Positions 24,200 through 30,816 of a stretch of DNA of 33,813 nt are shown in pieces. The notes beneath the pieces were generated by a model. The model had not been told where the DNA came from. It worked only from the letters and a program-made list of their open reading frames with translations, and searched no databases. The DNA is from CAZWDL01 sp964632995. GTDB taxonomy: Bacteria; Bacteroidota; Bacteroidia; Chitinophagales; Saprospiraceae. The stretch lies in contig CAZWDL010000081.1 of the NCBI GenBank assembly GCA_964632995.1, positions 1 through 33,813 of the forward strand, in the 5' to 3' direction. The stretch's first letter is position 1. Every line of letters starts with the position of its first letter. Both the position numbers and the translations under genes were made by a program.

Positions 24200-25285
24200 A
24201 TGTATCAGATTGACCAATTGCCCGGACGCACGGCCCTTATTGAAGGGGAAGAATGGCTTTACTTCAGCGGCACCGCCTACCTAGGAATGGTACAAAGCAC
24301 GGAGTTTCAGGCCTTCATCACCGAAGGATTACAGCAATACGGCACACATTACGGCGGCTCCCGGCTGGCAGCTGTACAATTGCCGCTCTTCAAGGAAGCG
24401 GAAGCTGTACTAGCTGCACTGACCGGTGCTCCGGGAGCCCTGATCGTTTCTTCGGGCACCGTCGCCGGCCAGCTCGCCCTTAGTCAGCTGTTACAACCCA
24501 ATACCCGGCCGTTTTTCGCTCCCCGCCTTCATCCGGCGCTCTGGCCGCAGAATTACCTTCCGACGTACTGCACTTTTGAAGCATGGGGCCAAAGGGTACT
24601 TCGCATTCTCCAGCGCTGGAGCGTCGATAAAACACCGCTGCCCATCCCCCTGCTGCTGAGCGATGCCCTGGACAGCCTGCACGCCCGGGCCTACGACTTC
24701 TCCTGGCTCTCGGAACTGCCCCGGGATTTTCCCATCCAAATCATTATCGACGACTCCCACGGGCTGGGTATCACCGGCCCAGAGGGCAGTGGTATCTACG
24801 GTCAAATAAGCGTTCCCGAAAATGTGGAACTCGTGGTGGTCAGCTCCCTGGGTAAGGCTTTCGGCATTCCCGGCGGTGTGATCCTCGGAAAAAAAGAACG
24901 GCTACGCGAAATACGGCAAAACCCGCATTTCGGAGGCGCCTCCCCGGTTCCGCCGGCCTTTTTACACGCCTTTATACAAGCACAGGATATCTACACGGAA
25001 AACCGGCAGCGCCTGCGTCACAATGTCCGGCTTTTCAAAGAAGCGCTTCCAGAAGGACATACTTTCCAGTCTTTCGATGAATACCCCGTTTTTTATACCC
25101 CCGACACCGGACTGGCTGCTTACCTGGAACGGCATCACATTTTGGTCTCCAGCTTTCCCTACCCCACCCCGGAGGATGAGCTGGTCACCCGGGTAGTGAT
25201 CAACAGCTTGCATAGCGAGGCGGATGTGGAGCGCCTGGCTGGGCTGATTCGAAGCCGGAAATCGGAAACCGGAAGTGGGAATTAG
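24200..25285 (+). CDS. Alpha-oxoamine-synthase-like PLP-dependent aminotransferase
   Basis: A 361-aa fold-type I PLP enzyme of the class II group (8-amino-7-oxononanoate synthase, glycine C-acetyltransferase, serine palmitoyltransferase relatives). Seen: LYFSGTAYLGM near the N-terminus, YGTHYGGSRLA, IIIDDSHGLGITGPEGSGI with Asp184 and His187 as cofactor-contact candidates, and SSLGKAFG with Lys219 as the PLP lysine. Family members are usually 390-420 aa and start with an extra N-terminal helix; this one is short, so a true KBL or BioF assignment is not justified. No biotin or threonine-degradation genes are nearby. Its last residues (RSRKSETGSGN) are encoded by a heptad repeat tract. ATG 24200 is the only sensible start. 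Convergent with the DASS transporter. Confidence 0.8.
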   Translation: MYQIDQLPGRTALIEGEEWLYFSGTAYLGMVQSTEFQAFITEGLQQYGTHYGGSRLAAVQLPLFKEAEAVLAALTGAPGALIVSSGTVAGQLALSQLLQPNTRPFFAPRLHPALWPQNYLPTYCTFEAWGQRVLRILQRWSVDKTPLPIPLLLSDALDSLHARAYDFSWLSELPRDFPIQIIIDDSHGLGITGPEGSGIYGQISVPENVELVVVSSLGKAFGIPGGVILGKKERLREIRQNPHFGGASPVPPAFLHAFIQAQDIYTENRQRLRHNVRLFKEALPEGHTFQSFDEYPVFYTPDTGLAAYLERHHILVSSFPYPTPEDELVTRVVINSLHSEADVERLAGLIRSRKSETGSGN

Positions 25286-25314
25286 GCCGAGCCCAGCACT
25301 CAGCACCCAGCCTC
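25252..25314. repeat. Two abutting heptad tracts between convergent genes
   Basis: Plus strand 25252-25286: AAGCCGG, AAATCGG, AAACCGG, AAGTGGG, AATTAGG, giving the C-terminus and TAG stop of the PLP enzyme. Then CCGAGCC and 25294-25314: CAGCACT, CAGCACC, CAGCCTC. Read on the minus strand these become GAGGCTG, GGTGCTG, AGTGCTG, lying directly after the DASS stop. Each convergent gene thus has its own purine-biased tract in sense orientation. Confidence 0.8.
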
Positions 25315-26773
25315 ACTTCAACTCCTCCGGGAACACCTGCGGGTCGAAACCCCAGAACAGGGGCAGCAGGAAGTAGACGATCAGGCTCAGCAGGATGATG
25401 GATAGGATATTCATCCAGATCCCCGTTCGCGTCATATCCGGTATGGTCAGGTAGCCGGAGCCGAAGACGACGGCATTGGGCGGCGTAGCCACCGGCAGCA
25501 TAAAGGCGCAGGAAGCGGCCACGGTGGCCGAGACCATGAGTATATAAGGATGTACGTCGATAGACAGCGCCATGGGCGCCAGGATAGGCAGCAGCATGGC
25601 AGTGGTAGCCAGATTGGAGGTGACTTCCGTCAAAAAATTGACGCAGGTGATCAGGATGGCGATCATGAGCAGGAGCGACAAGCCCTGCAGCAGCGTCATC
25701 TGGGTGCCGATCCATTCGGCCAGTCCGCTTTGCTTGAAGCCTTCGGCCAGAGCCATACCGCCGCCGAAGAGCAGCAGGATGCCCCAGGGTAGCTTCACCG
25801 CTTCCTCCCACTTAAGCAGGGGCACTCCCCTTTTGCCGGAAGGCAGCAAAAAAAGACTGATGCCGGCGATCATCGCAATGATGGTATCATCGATATTGGG
25901 GATGAAGGGTTGCAGTAAAAAAGAGCGGCTGATCCAGGAAAAAGCCGTGAGGATGAAAACGGCGAGTACTATTTTTTCCTCTTTTGAGATACTTCCCAGC
26001 TCTGCCAGCAAGCGCCGGATCTCCTGTTTGCCGCCCGGGAATTCCCGCTGCTGAAAAGAAAAAGCAATATTGGTGAGGTATCGCCAGCAAATGAAGAGCA
26101 GGATAATGGAAATGGGCAAGCCGAATTTGAACCATTGGAAAAAGGTGATCTCGATGCCGTAGGTCTCCTGCACGATACCCGCCAGCACCAAATTGGGCGG
26201 CGTTCCGATCAGGGTAGCTACACCCCCGATGGAAGCGCTGTAGGCGATGGCCAGCATCAGGGCCTTACCAAAAATGCGGCCTTCGCTTTCAATGGTCACG
26301 GGGTTGTCTTTGAGCTGGGCGATAATGGCCATACCGATGGGCAGCATCATGACGGAGGTAGCGGTATTGGAGATCCACATGGACAAAAAGGCCGTCGCTA
26401 TCATAAAACCCAGGATGATGTTGACCACATTCGTACCGATGAAGTTAATAATGTTGAGGGCGATACGCCGGTGCAGGTTCCATTTCTCAATCGCGATAGC
26501 CAGGATGAAACCGCCGATGTAGAGAAAGATGTAGCGATGTCCGAAGGAAGCGGTCGTCGTTTGAAGGTCCAGTGCTCCGGTAAGGGGGAACAAGACGATA
26601 GGCAGCAGGGCGGTGACGGAGATGGGAATCGCCTCGGTGATCCACCAGATGGCGATCCAGGCCGTGACGGATAAGACGTGATAAGCACTTTCCGGCATGG
26701 AGGCGGGAGCGCCGATGAGTTCCAGAATGGCAAACACCAGCGGCCCCAGGATGATCCGGTAATTAATCTTCAT
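25313..26773 (-). CDS. DASS (SLC13) family sodium/dicarboxylate symporter
   Basis: A 486-aa inner-membrane transporter of the divalent-anion:sodium symporter family, likely carrying C4-dicarboxylates, citrate or sulfate with Na+. Two inverted halves each carry an SNT-type motif: WISNTATSVMMLP (Ser135-Asn136-Thr137) and TEVTSNLATTAMLLP (Ser386-Asn387), and each is followed by a PP loop, ATLIGTPPNLVLAG and PVATPPNAVVFGSG. About 11-13 hydrophobic segments, with the usual cytoplasmic stretch around QQREFPGGKQEIRRLL. It starts 5 bp after the SGNH hydrolase stop, so the two form an operon. The 3' end meets the convergent PLP enzyme gene within 27 bp filled by heptad repeats. Confidence 0.9.
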   Translation of the reverse strand: MKINYRIILGPLVFAILELIGAPASMPESAYHVLSVTAWIAIWWITEAIPISVTALLPIVLFPLTGALDLQTTTASFGHRYIFLYIGGFILAIAIEKWNLHRRIALNIINFIGTNVVNIILGFMIATAFLSMWISNTATSVMMLPIGMAIIAQLKDNPVTIESEGRIFGKALMLAIAYSASIGGVATLIGTPPNLVLAGIVQETYGIEITFFQWFKFGLPISIILLFICWRYLTNIAFSFQQREFPGGKQEIRRLLAELGSISKEEKIVLAVFILTAFSWISRSFLLQPFIPNIDDTIIAMIAGISLFLLPSGKRGVPLLKWEEAVKLPWGILLLFGGGMALAEGFKQSGLAEWIGTQMTLLQGLSLLLMIAILITCVNFLTEVTSNLATTAMLLPILAPMALSIDVHPYILMVSATVAASCAFMLPVATPPNAVVFGSGYLTIPDMTRTGIWMNILSIILLSLIVYFLLPLFWGFDPQVFPEELK

Positions 26774-26778
26774 GTTGT

Positions 26779-27555
26779 CTAATTCTTTTGTTCCTCGAAA
26801 GCACTGACTATCTGATCCGCTACCTGCTGCAGAAAAACAGCATCTTCCGGGCTGACAATAGTCAAATACAATTTTTCACCGTCTTTATCTTTACTGGTTA
26901 GCCGGTTGGGTAAGCCCTCCGCGACTTGTCCGGTCAATGCCCGAAAAAAAACACAGGCGGTCAGATAAGTGCCCAGATGAGAGGGATGACTGCCGTCAGG
27001 ATCGAATAACTCGAGATCCGGCCGCAACCTTCCGGCGCTTTCCCAGGCCGGGCCCACCGGTATGAGCGGCGCATCGATTGCTTCCGCCAATTCTTGGTAC
27101 TTCCTGGTAATCTTTTCCTGCATCAACGGGTTGAAGGCCCGAGCCCATGTGACGTACAATACCGGTTCTGCACCGGATGCTCTGACCAGGCCGGCCAGCT
27201 GTTCACCAAAGATCATGAAGCTGTCTGGCCGCTCTATGGTACTCAGGCTGTGGTTTTGCATTACCACGATATCCCAATCGCCATTGGTGATCAGCTCTTT
27301 GGTATCGAGCTGCTTCTCTCCGCGCCAGTGCTGTCCCCAGTTGACTCCTCCTGCGGTGGATTGTCTGGTAACCATATTCATTTTTTTGGCTTCAGCCATC
27401 GCCTGAACCGTTTGAGGCAGGTTCCAAAAATAAGTGTAGCTGTTTCCGGTAAATAATACTTTTAAAGGCGCTTCACCTTGTGCCGAAACCACGCTGGAAA
27501 ACAACAGCAACAGGCTGAACAGACGCCAAAACCTTAAATACTTTACTTGTGACAT
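26779..27555 (-). CDS. Secreted SGNH/GDSL-type hydrolase
   Basis: A 258-aa probable esterase or deacetylase. A signal peptide (FWRLFSLLLLFSSVVSAQ) precedes LKVLFTGNSYTYF, where Ser39 in GNS is the likely nucleophile; this resembles the SGNH variants with a GNSxT block. VMQNHS supplies the Asn of a later block, and DGSHPSH carries Asp187-x-x-His190, the usual catalytic pair. Substrate unknown; relatives often act on acetylated carbohydrates. I prefer ATG 27555 because the signal peptide begins there; an upstream TTG at 27594 would add 13 charged residues. Upstream partner of the DASS transporter, 5 bp apart, suggesting release of a carboxylate (acetate or another acid) followed by uptake, which is inference. 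Confidence 0.8.
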   Translation of the reverse strand: MSQVKYLRFWRLFSLLLLFSSVVSAQGEAPLKVLFTGNSYTYFWNLPQTVQAMAEAKKMNMVTRQSTAGGVNWGQHWRGEKQLDTKELITNGDWDIVVMQNHSLSTIERPDSFMIFGEQLAGLVRASGAEPVLYVTWARAFNPLMQEKITRKYQELAEAIDAPLIPVGPAWESAGRLRPDLELFDPDGSHPSHLGTYLTACVFFRALTGQVAEGLPNRLTSKDKDGEKLYLTIVSPEDAVFLQQVADQIVSAFEEQKN

Positions 27556-27678
27556 TCTTCTTTTATTCTTGGAAGGCGGACCTGCTTCGCGCAACGCAGA
27601 AAGGCGAATGTGCCGCTCAATTAATTACCAATATTTGAAAACCACCCCCGGTTCTCCCGGGTAAAGCCCGGATAAGCC

Positions 27679-28491
27679 TTACTTTTTCGGTTTACTCATT
27701 TCTTTACTCAGCATCCGGACCAGTTCATCGTCAATCAAATGATCGTGGTCCCGGGGCAGCATGAACAGCTCCACCCCTTCTATTCCCTCAGTCAGCCTTT
27801 GCACAGCCGGCAGGGGAATCAGCGGGTCCTTTTCTCCCAGCACAAAGGTAACAGGGAAAGAAACTTTCCTTAGCACTTCTCGCAATCCGGATCGATTCAC
27901 CCGGAAATCATCCAGCGACAGCCAGGTACGCAGCAGGCAACGCCGGCGAACTTCATCGCGCAGGAAAAACTGAAGAAAACGAAGGGAAAAAGTATCGAGC
28001 AAACGCAGCTGATGAAAGCGGCGGGCCAGGTTGAGCAGCCACTGCGGCCGGTTAAGCAAACGAATCCATAAACGACGAAGAAAAAGCGGAACCCCTTGGG
28101 GAAAAGCCATGCCCCGCGTGCCCAATCCGTCCGGAGCGATCAGCCAGGCCCGCTCCAGTCGCCCTGCAAAGCGATCGAGCATCGACAGCACGATACGGCC
28201 GCCGAAACTAAAGCCCAGCCAGGTGAAGCTCGAACGGTTTTCTTTTTTCAGAATGCTCATCACTATCGCTTCAATATCAGCTGCTCCGTAGTGGTCCGCC
28301 CTCCATTCGCTTCGGCCGTGGTAAGGCAGGTCGACGGCGTACAGCCGAAACCCCTTGCTGTAAGCCTCAAAGGGAGAAAATAGCGCCGCACTATCGCCGA
28401 AGCCGTGCAGGGCGATGAGCAGCCCAGGCCCTTGCCCTGTCCGGTAGCAGTGAATTCGACCTTGCGGCAGCGTGATATAGTGCGATTGCAT
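27679..28491 (-). CDS. Alpha/beta hydrolase
   Basis: A 270-aa alpha/beta-fold hydrolase. LLIALHGFGDSAALF forms the oxyanion-hole HG region; the nucleophile elbow GFSFGG holds Ser95; Asp222 in VLGEKDPLIP and His249 or His251 in PRDHDHLID complete the triad. A basic cap region lies around residues 125-185 (FLRRLWIRLLNRPQWLLNL). No signal peptide, so cytoplasmic. Substrate cannot be read from sequence. ATG 28491 is preferred over a TTG two codons upstream. Divergent from the DUF547 lipoprotein. The 123-bp gap downstream contains a small hairpin, CCGGG-TAAAG-CCCGG, without a clear U tract. Confidence 0.85.
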   Translation of the reverse strand: MQSHYITLPQGRIHCYRTGQGPGLLIALHGFGDSAALFSPFEAYSKGFRLYAVDLPYHGRSEWRADHYGAADIEAIVMSILKKENRSSFTWLGFSFGGRIVLSMLDRFAGRLERAWLIAPDGLGTRGMAFPQGVPLFLRRLWIRLLNRPQWLLNLARRFHQLRLLDTFSLRFLQFFLRDEVRRRCLLRTWLSLDDFRVNRSGLREVLRKVSFPVTFVLGEKDPLIPLPAVQRLTEGIEGVELFMLPRDHDHLIDDELVRMLSKEMSKPKK

Positions 28492-28746
28492 AGACAAGCG
28501 TTCCCTGATATAGCTGCTTTGTTCAAAGCAAAACTCAAAAGCCGAAAAGATAGCAAATTTTTATCGATAGGGATCGACAAGGTATTTTTCAGTGAATTTC
28601 ACCCCCGCTGCCGATCTCCGGGAAATGTCAATTTTCGGGGAGGGGGCTGCCGGGCTTGGTCGGGGAAAGGACAGTACAGACTGCTGCTTTTAAACTCATC
28701 GAAACTATGTTAACATTGGCGTCGTTGGATGTAAAAATGTAAAACC

Positions 28747-29523
28747 ATGATACGCATCCTGTACGTCGCCTTACTTTGTTTTACAAGTGGGGTGCTGTTA
28801 ATCTCCTGTAAGGTAAAGGACTATCCCTCCGACTCCCGCCCCGTCACCCACGAGCAATGGGACAGCCTCGTCAAACGGCACGTCACCCCGGCAGGCTGGG
28901 TCGATTACCGGGGCTTTCAGCGCGACAGCAACCGGCTCAAGGCCTACCTCGATCTGCTGAGCCGCCACCACCCCAACGATGAGTTCTGGAGCAGGGAGGA
29001 GCGCCTGGCCTACTGGATCAACGCTTACAACTCCTTTACCGTCAAACTGGTCATCGATCACTATCCGGTGGAAAGCATTAAGGATATAAAAAGGGGGATA
29101 TCTTTTGTAAATACGGTTTGGGATATCAAATTCATTGATATTGAAGAACGCACCTACGACCTGAACAACATCGAACACGGCATCATCCGCCCGAAGTTTG
29201 ACGAGCCGCGCATCCACTTCGCCCTCAACTGCGCCGCCAAGTCCTGCCCCAAACTGCGTAATGAGGCCTATACGGCCGAAAGGCTTGACGAGCAACTCAC
29301 CGAACAGGCGGAATATTTCCTCCAGGAAACTTCAAAAAATGTCATTCAGCCCGGTCAGCTGAAACTGTCCAAAATATTCAACTGGTACAAAGGAGACTTC
29401 ACGGACAACGGGACGCTTATCGAATACATCGACCGGTACACGAAGGTGGATATCCAACCCGGTGCGGGTATTGAATACCTGGATTACAGCTGGGCGTTGA
29501 ATGATCTGCCGGAGGGGGAATGA
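28747..29523 (+). CDS. DUF547 family lipoprotein
   Basis: 258 aa with a lipoprotein signal: hydrophobic segment, then LLISC with Cys21 as the lipidation site. The DUF547 domain follows: EQWDSLVKRHVTPAGWVDYRG, LAYWINAYNSFTVKLVIDHYP, TYDLNNIEHGIIRPKF, and the family's Cys-containing block FALNCAAKSCPKLRNEAY, ending KIFNWYKGDFT. The domain is conserved in Bacteroidota and proteobacteria without a defined reaction; some structural relatives suggest a papain/transglutaminase-like fold. Lipid anchor implies the outer or inner membrane, facing the periplasm. The 255-bp upstream gap shows no clear TAnnTTTG box. Convergent with smpB, 21 bp apart. Confidence 0.85.
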   Translation: MIRILYVALLCFTSGVLLISCKVKDYPSDSRPVTHEQWDSLVKRHVTPAGWVDYRGFQRDSNRLKAYLDLLSRHHPNDEFWSREERLAYWINAYNSFTVKLVIDHYPVESIKDIKRGISFVNTVWDIKFIDIEERTYDLNNIEHGIIRPKFDEPRIHFALNCAAKSCPKLRNEAYTAERLDEQLTEQAEYFLQETSKNVIQPGQLKLSKIFNWYKGDFTDNGTLIEYIDRYTKVDIQPGAGIEYLDYSWALNDLPEGE

Positions 29524-29544
29524 TAGTTTAATTGGCTCACCGAA

Positions 29545-30018
29545 TCACAACTTCACATTCTTCAGCTGCCGCTGCACATCGCGTTTGACATCCTTCTCCT
29601 TGATGGATTTGCGCTTGTCGTGCACCTTTTTACCCTGGGCCAGGGCAACTTCCAGTTTAGCAAAGCCGCGATCGGTAATGTACAGGCGGGTAGGTACAAT
29701 GGTATAGCCGCGTTCCTTGACCCGCTTTTCCAGTTTGCGCAGCTGATGGCGCCGCAGGAGGAGTTTGCGCTCGCGCCGCGTCTCGTGATTCTGGATATTG
29801 CCGTGCTCATATTCGGCGATGAAAAGGCTCTTGACGTAGAGCTCGCCGTCTTTGAAATAGCAATAAGCGTCGCGCAGGTTGGCGTTGCCCTGCCGGATGG
29901 ATTTAATCTCGGTGCCCGTCAGTTTGATACCGGCTTCGTATTTCTCCAGAAATTCGTATTCGTAGGAAGCGCGCCGGTTGACGATATTGATGTTGTGTTT
30001 GAGTTTATTTCCTGCCAT
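29545..30018 (-). CDS. smpB: SsrA-binding protein SmpB
   Basis: Binds tmRNA and delivers it to stalled ribosomes for trans-translation. 157 codons, 156 to 157 residues, the usual length. Recognisable blocks: NRRASYEYEFLEKYEAGIKL, TGTEIKSIRQGNANLRDAYC, the ETRRERKLLLRRHQLRKLE segment, RGYTIVPTRLYITDRGFAKL and VALAQGKKVHDKRKSIKEKD, then the basic C-terminal tail that folds into the mRNA channel. ATG 30018 (MAGNKLKH) is chosen because it fits homologs; an upstream extension of 12 codons lacks similarity. A promoter-like site lies 34 bp upstream. The tmRNA gene is not in this window. Confidence 0.95.
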   Translation of the reverse strand: MAGNKLKHNINIVNRRASYEYEFLEKYEAGIKLTGTEIKSIRQGNANLRDAYCYFKDGELYVKSLFIAEYEHGNIQNHETRRERKLLLRRHQLRKLEKRVKERGYTIVPTRLYITDRGFAKLEVALAQGKKVHDKRKSIKEKDVKRDVQRQLKNVKL

Positions 30019-30051
30019 ATCTTGCTTGTTGTCGGTTGTTTTGCGAAAGCA

Positions 30052-30081
30052 CAAATATATTAACAGCAGCCGGGGGGCAAA
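30052..30081 (-). promoter_or_regulatory. Bacteroidota-type promoter of smpB
   Basis: Minus strand: TTTG (30081-30078), 18-nt spacer, TATATTTG (30059-30052), which fits TAnnTTTG exactly. Predicted start near 30045, about 27 nt ahead of the smpB ATG. Confidence 0.5.
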
Positions 30082-30175
30082 GGGTTCATTGTTTTAGGGT
30101 TTCATGGCTACACTTTTCCATAGTTACATTGATGACCTGGAAGTGGGCATCATGAGACCAGGAAACCATGACCCC

Positions 30176-30499
30176 TTACTTCAACCGCACTGCCGTCCCG
30201 TAAGCCAGTATTTCCGAGCATCCCTGCATGACCATTGCCGTCGTAAAACGCACGTTGATCACCGCGTCGGCGCCCAGCTCTTCGGCGTCGGCCTTCATGC
30301 GGTGGATGGCGTGCTCGCGCGCGTCGACCATCAATTGGGTGTACTCCTTGACTTCCCCGCCGACGAGGTTCCTCAGGCCGGCGAAAATATCACGCCCCAG
30401 GTGGCGGGCCCGAACGGTGCTGCCCCGGGCAATGTCGAGCACTTCGATAATCTCGCGGCCGGGGATGTAGTCGGTGGTGGTGATGATGATGTCTTTCAT
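30176..30499 (-). CDS. YbjQ/UPF0145 family protein
   Basis: A 107-aa small protein of the YbjQ (putative heavy-metal-binding, UPF0145) family: TTDYIPGREIIEVLDIARGS, a central GRDIFAGLRNLVGGEVKEYT, and GADAVINVRFTTAMVMQGCS, which is the family's pentamer-forming beta-sheet core. Function unknown. ATG 30499 matches the family's usual N-terminus and length; the frame stays open upstream for 79 codons but there passes through GC-rich hairpins and has no similarity to the family. It precedes smpB on the same strand by 157 bp. Confidence 0.88.
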   Translation of the reverse strand: MKDIIITTTDYIPGREIIEVLDIARGSTVRARHLGRDIFAGLRNLVGGEVKEYTQLMVDAREHAIHRMKADAEELGADAVINVRFTTAMVMQGCSEILAYGTAVRLK

Positions 30500-30542
30500 G
30501 GTGATTGAGTTCGTGTGATATGAATTTGCTGACGTAGGGGTT

Positions 30543-30764
30543 GCCGGGCCTTCGGCCGGCTGGGGCGCTGAAGCTTCTGCTTCAGTGCTGTGGGGAATCA
30601 GTCGCTTCGCTCCTTCGATGTGGGGAGCAAGAACCGAGAACTTTGAACAATTTCTGTGGACCTGTCGGCGCCGGCCCCTCAGCGAGGCGATAGCCGAGCC
30701 CCCACAGCAAGGGCGCAGCAGCGCCCTCGTCCCCACAGGCAGGCGAGCCGAGGGCGATGCCCTC
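30543..30764. repeat. GC-rich hairpin cluster between DPP IV and ybjQ
   Basis: The 317-bp gap 30500-30816 contains several hairpins. They are GCCGGGCC/GGCCGGC (30543-30560, UUCG-type loop possible); a 10-bp stem at 30565-30588 with one G-T pair and a TTCT loop; AGGGCGC/GCGCCCT (30710-30727); and GAGGGC/GCCCTC (30750-30764). Two longer-range inverted repeats cross them: GCTGTGGGG (30587-30595) with CCCCACAGC (30700-30708), and TGTGGGGA (30619-30626) with TCCCCACA (30730-30737). The structure may terminate DPP IV transcription or form a repeat element or leader RNA for ybjQ. Confidence 0.6.
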
Positions 30765-30816
30765 CCCCTACTCTTACGGGTTCACCTCAATCTGCGCTCT
30801 TTCCCTGAAACAGGAA

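Noticed and set aside
30500..30736. N-terminal extension of YbjQ by 79 codons
   Set aside because: The extension is Arg/Ala/Pro-rich translation of GC-rich hairpins; the family begins at the ATG at 30499.
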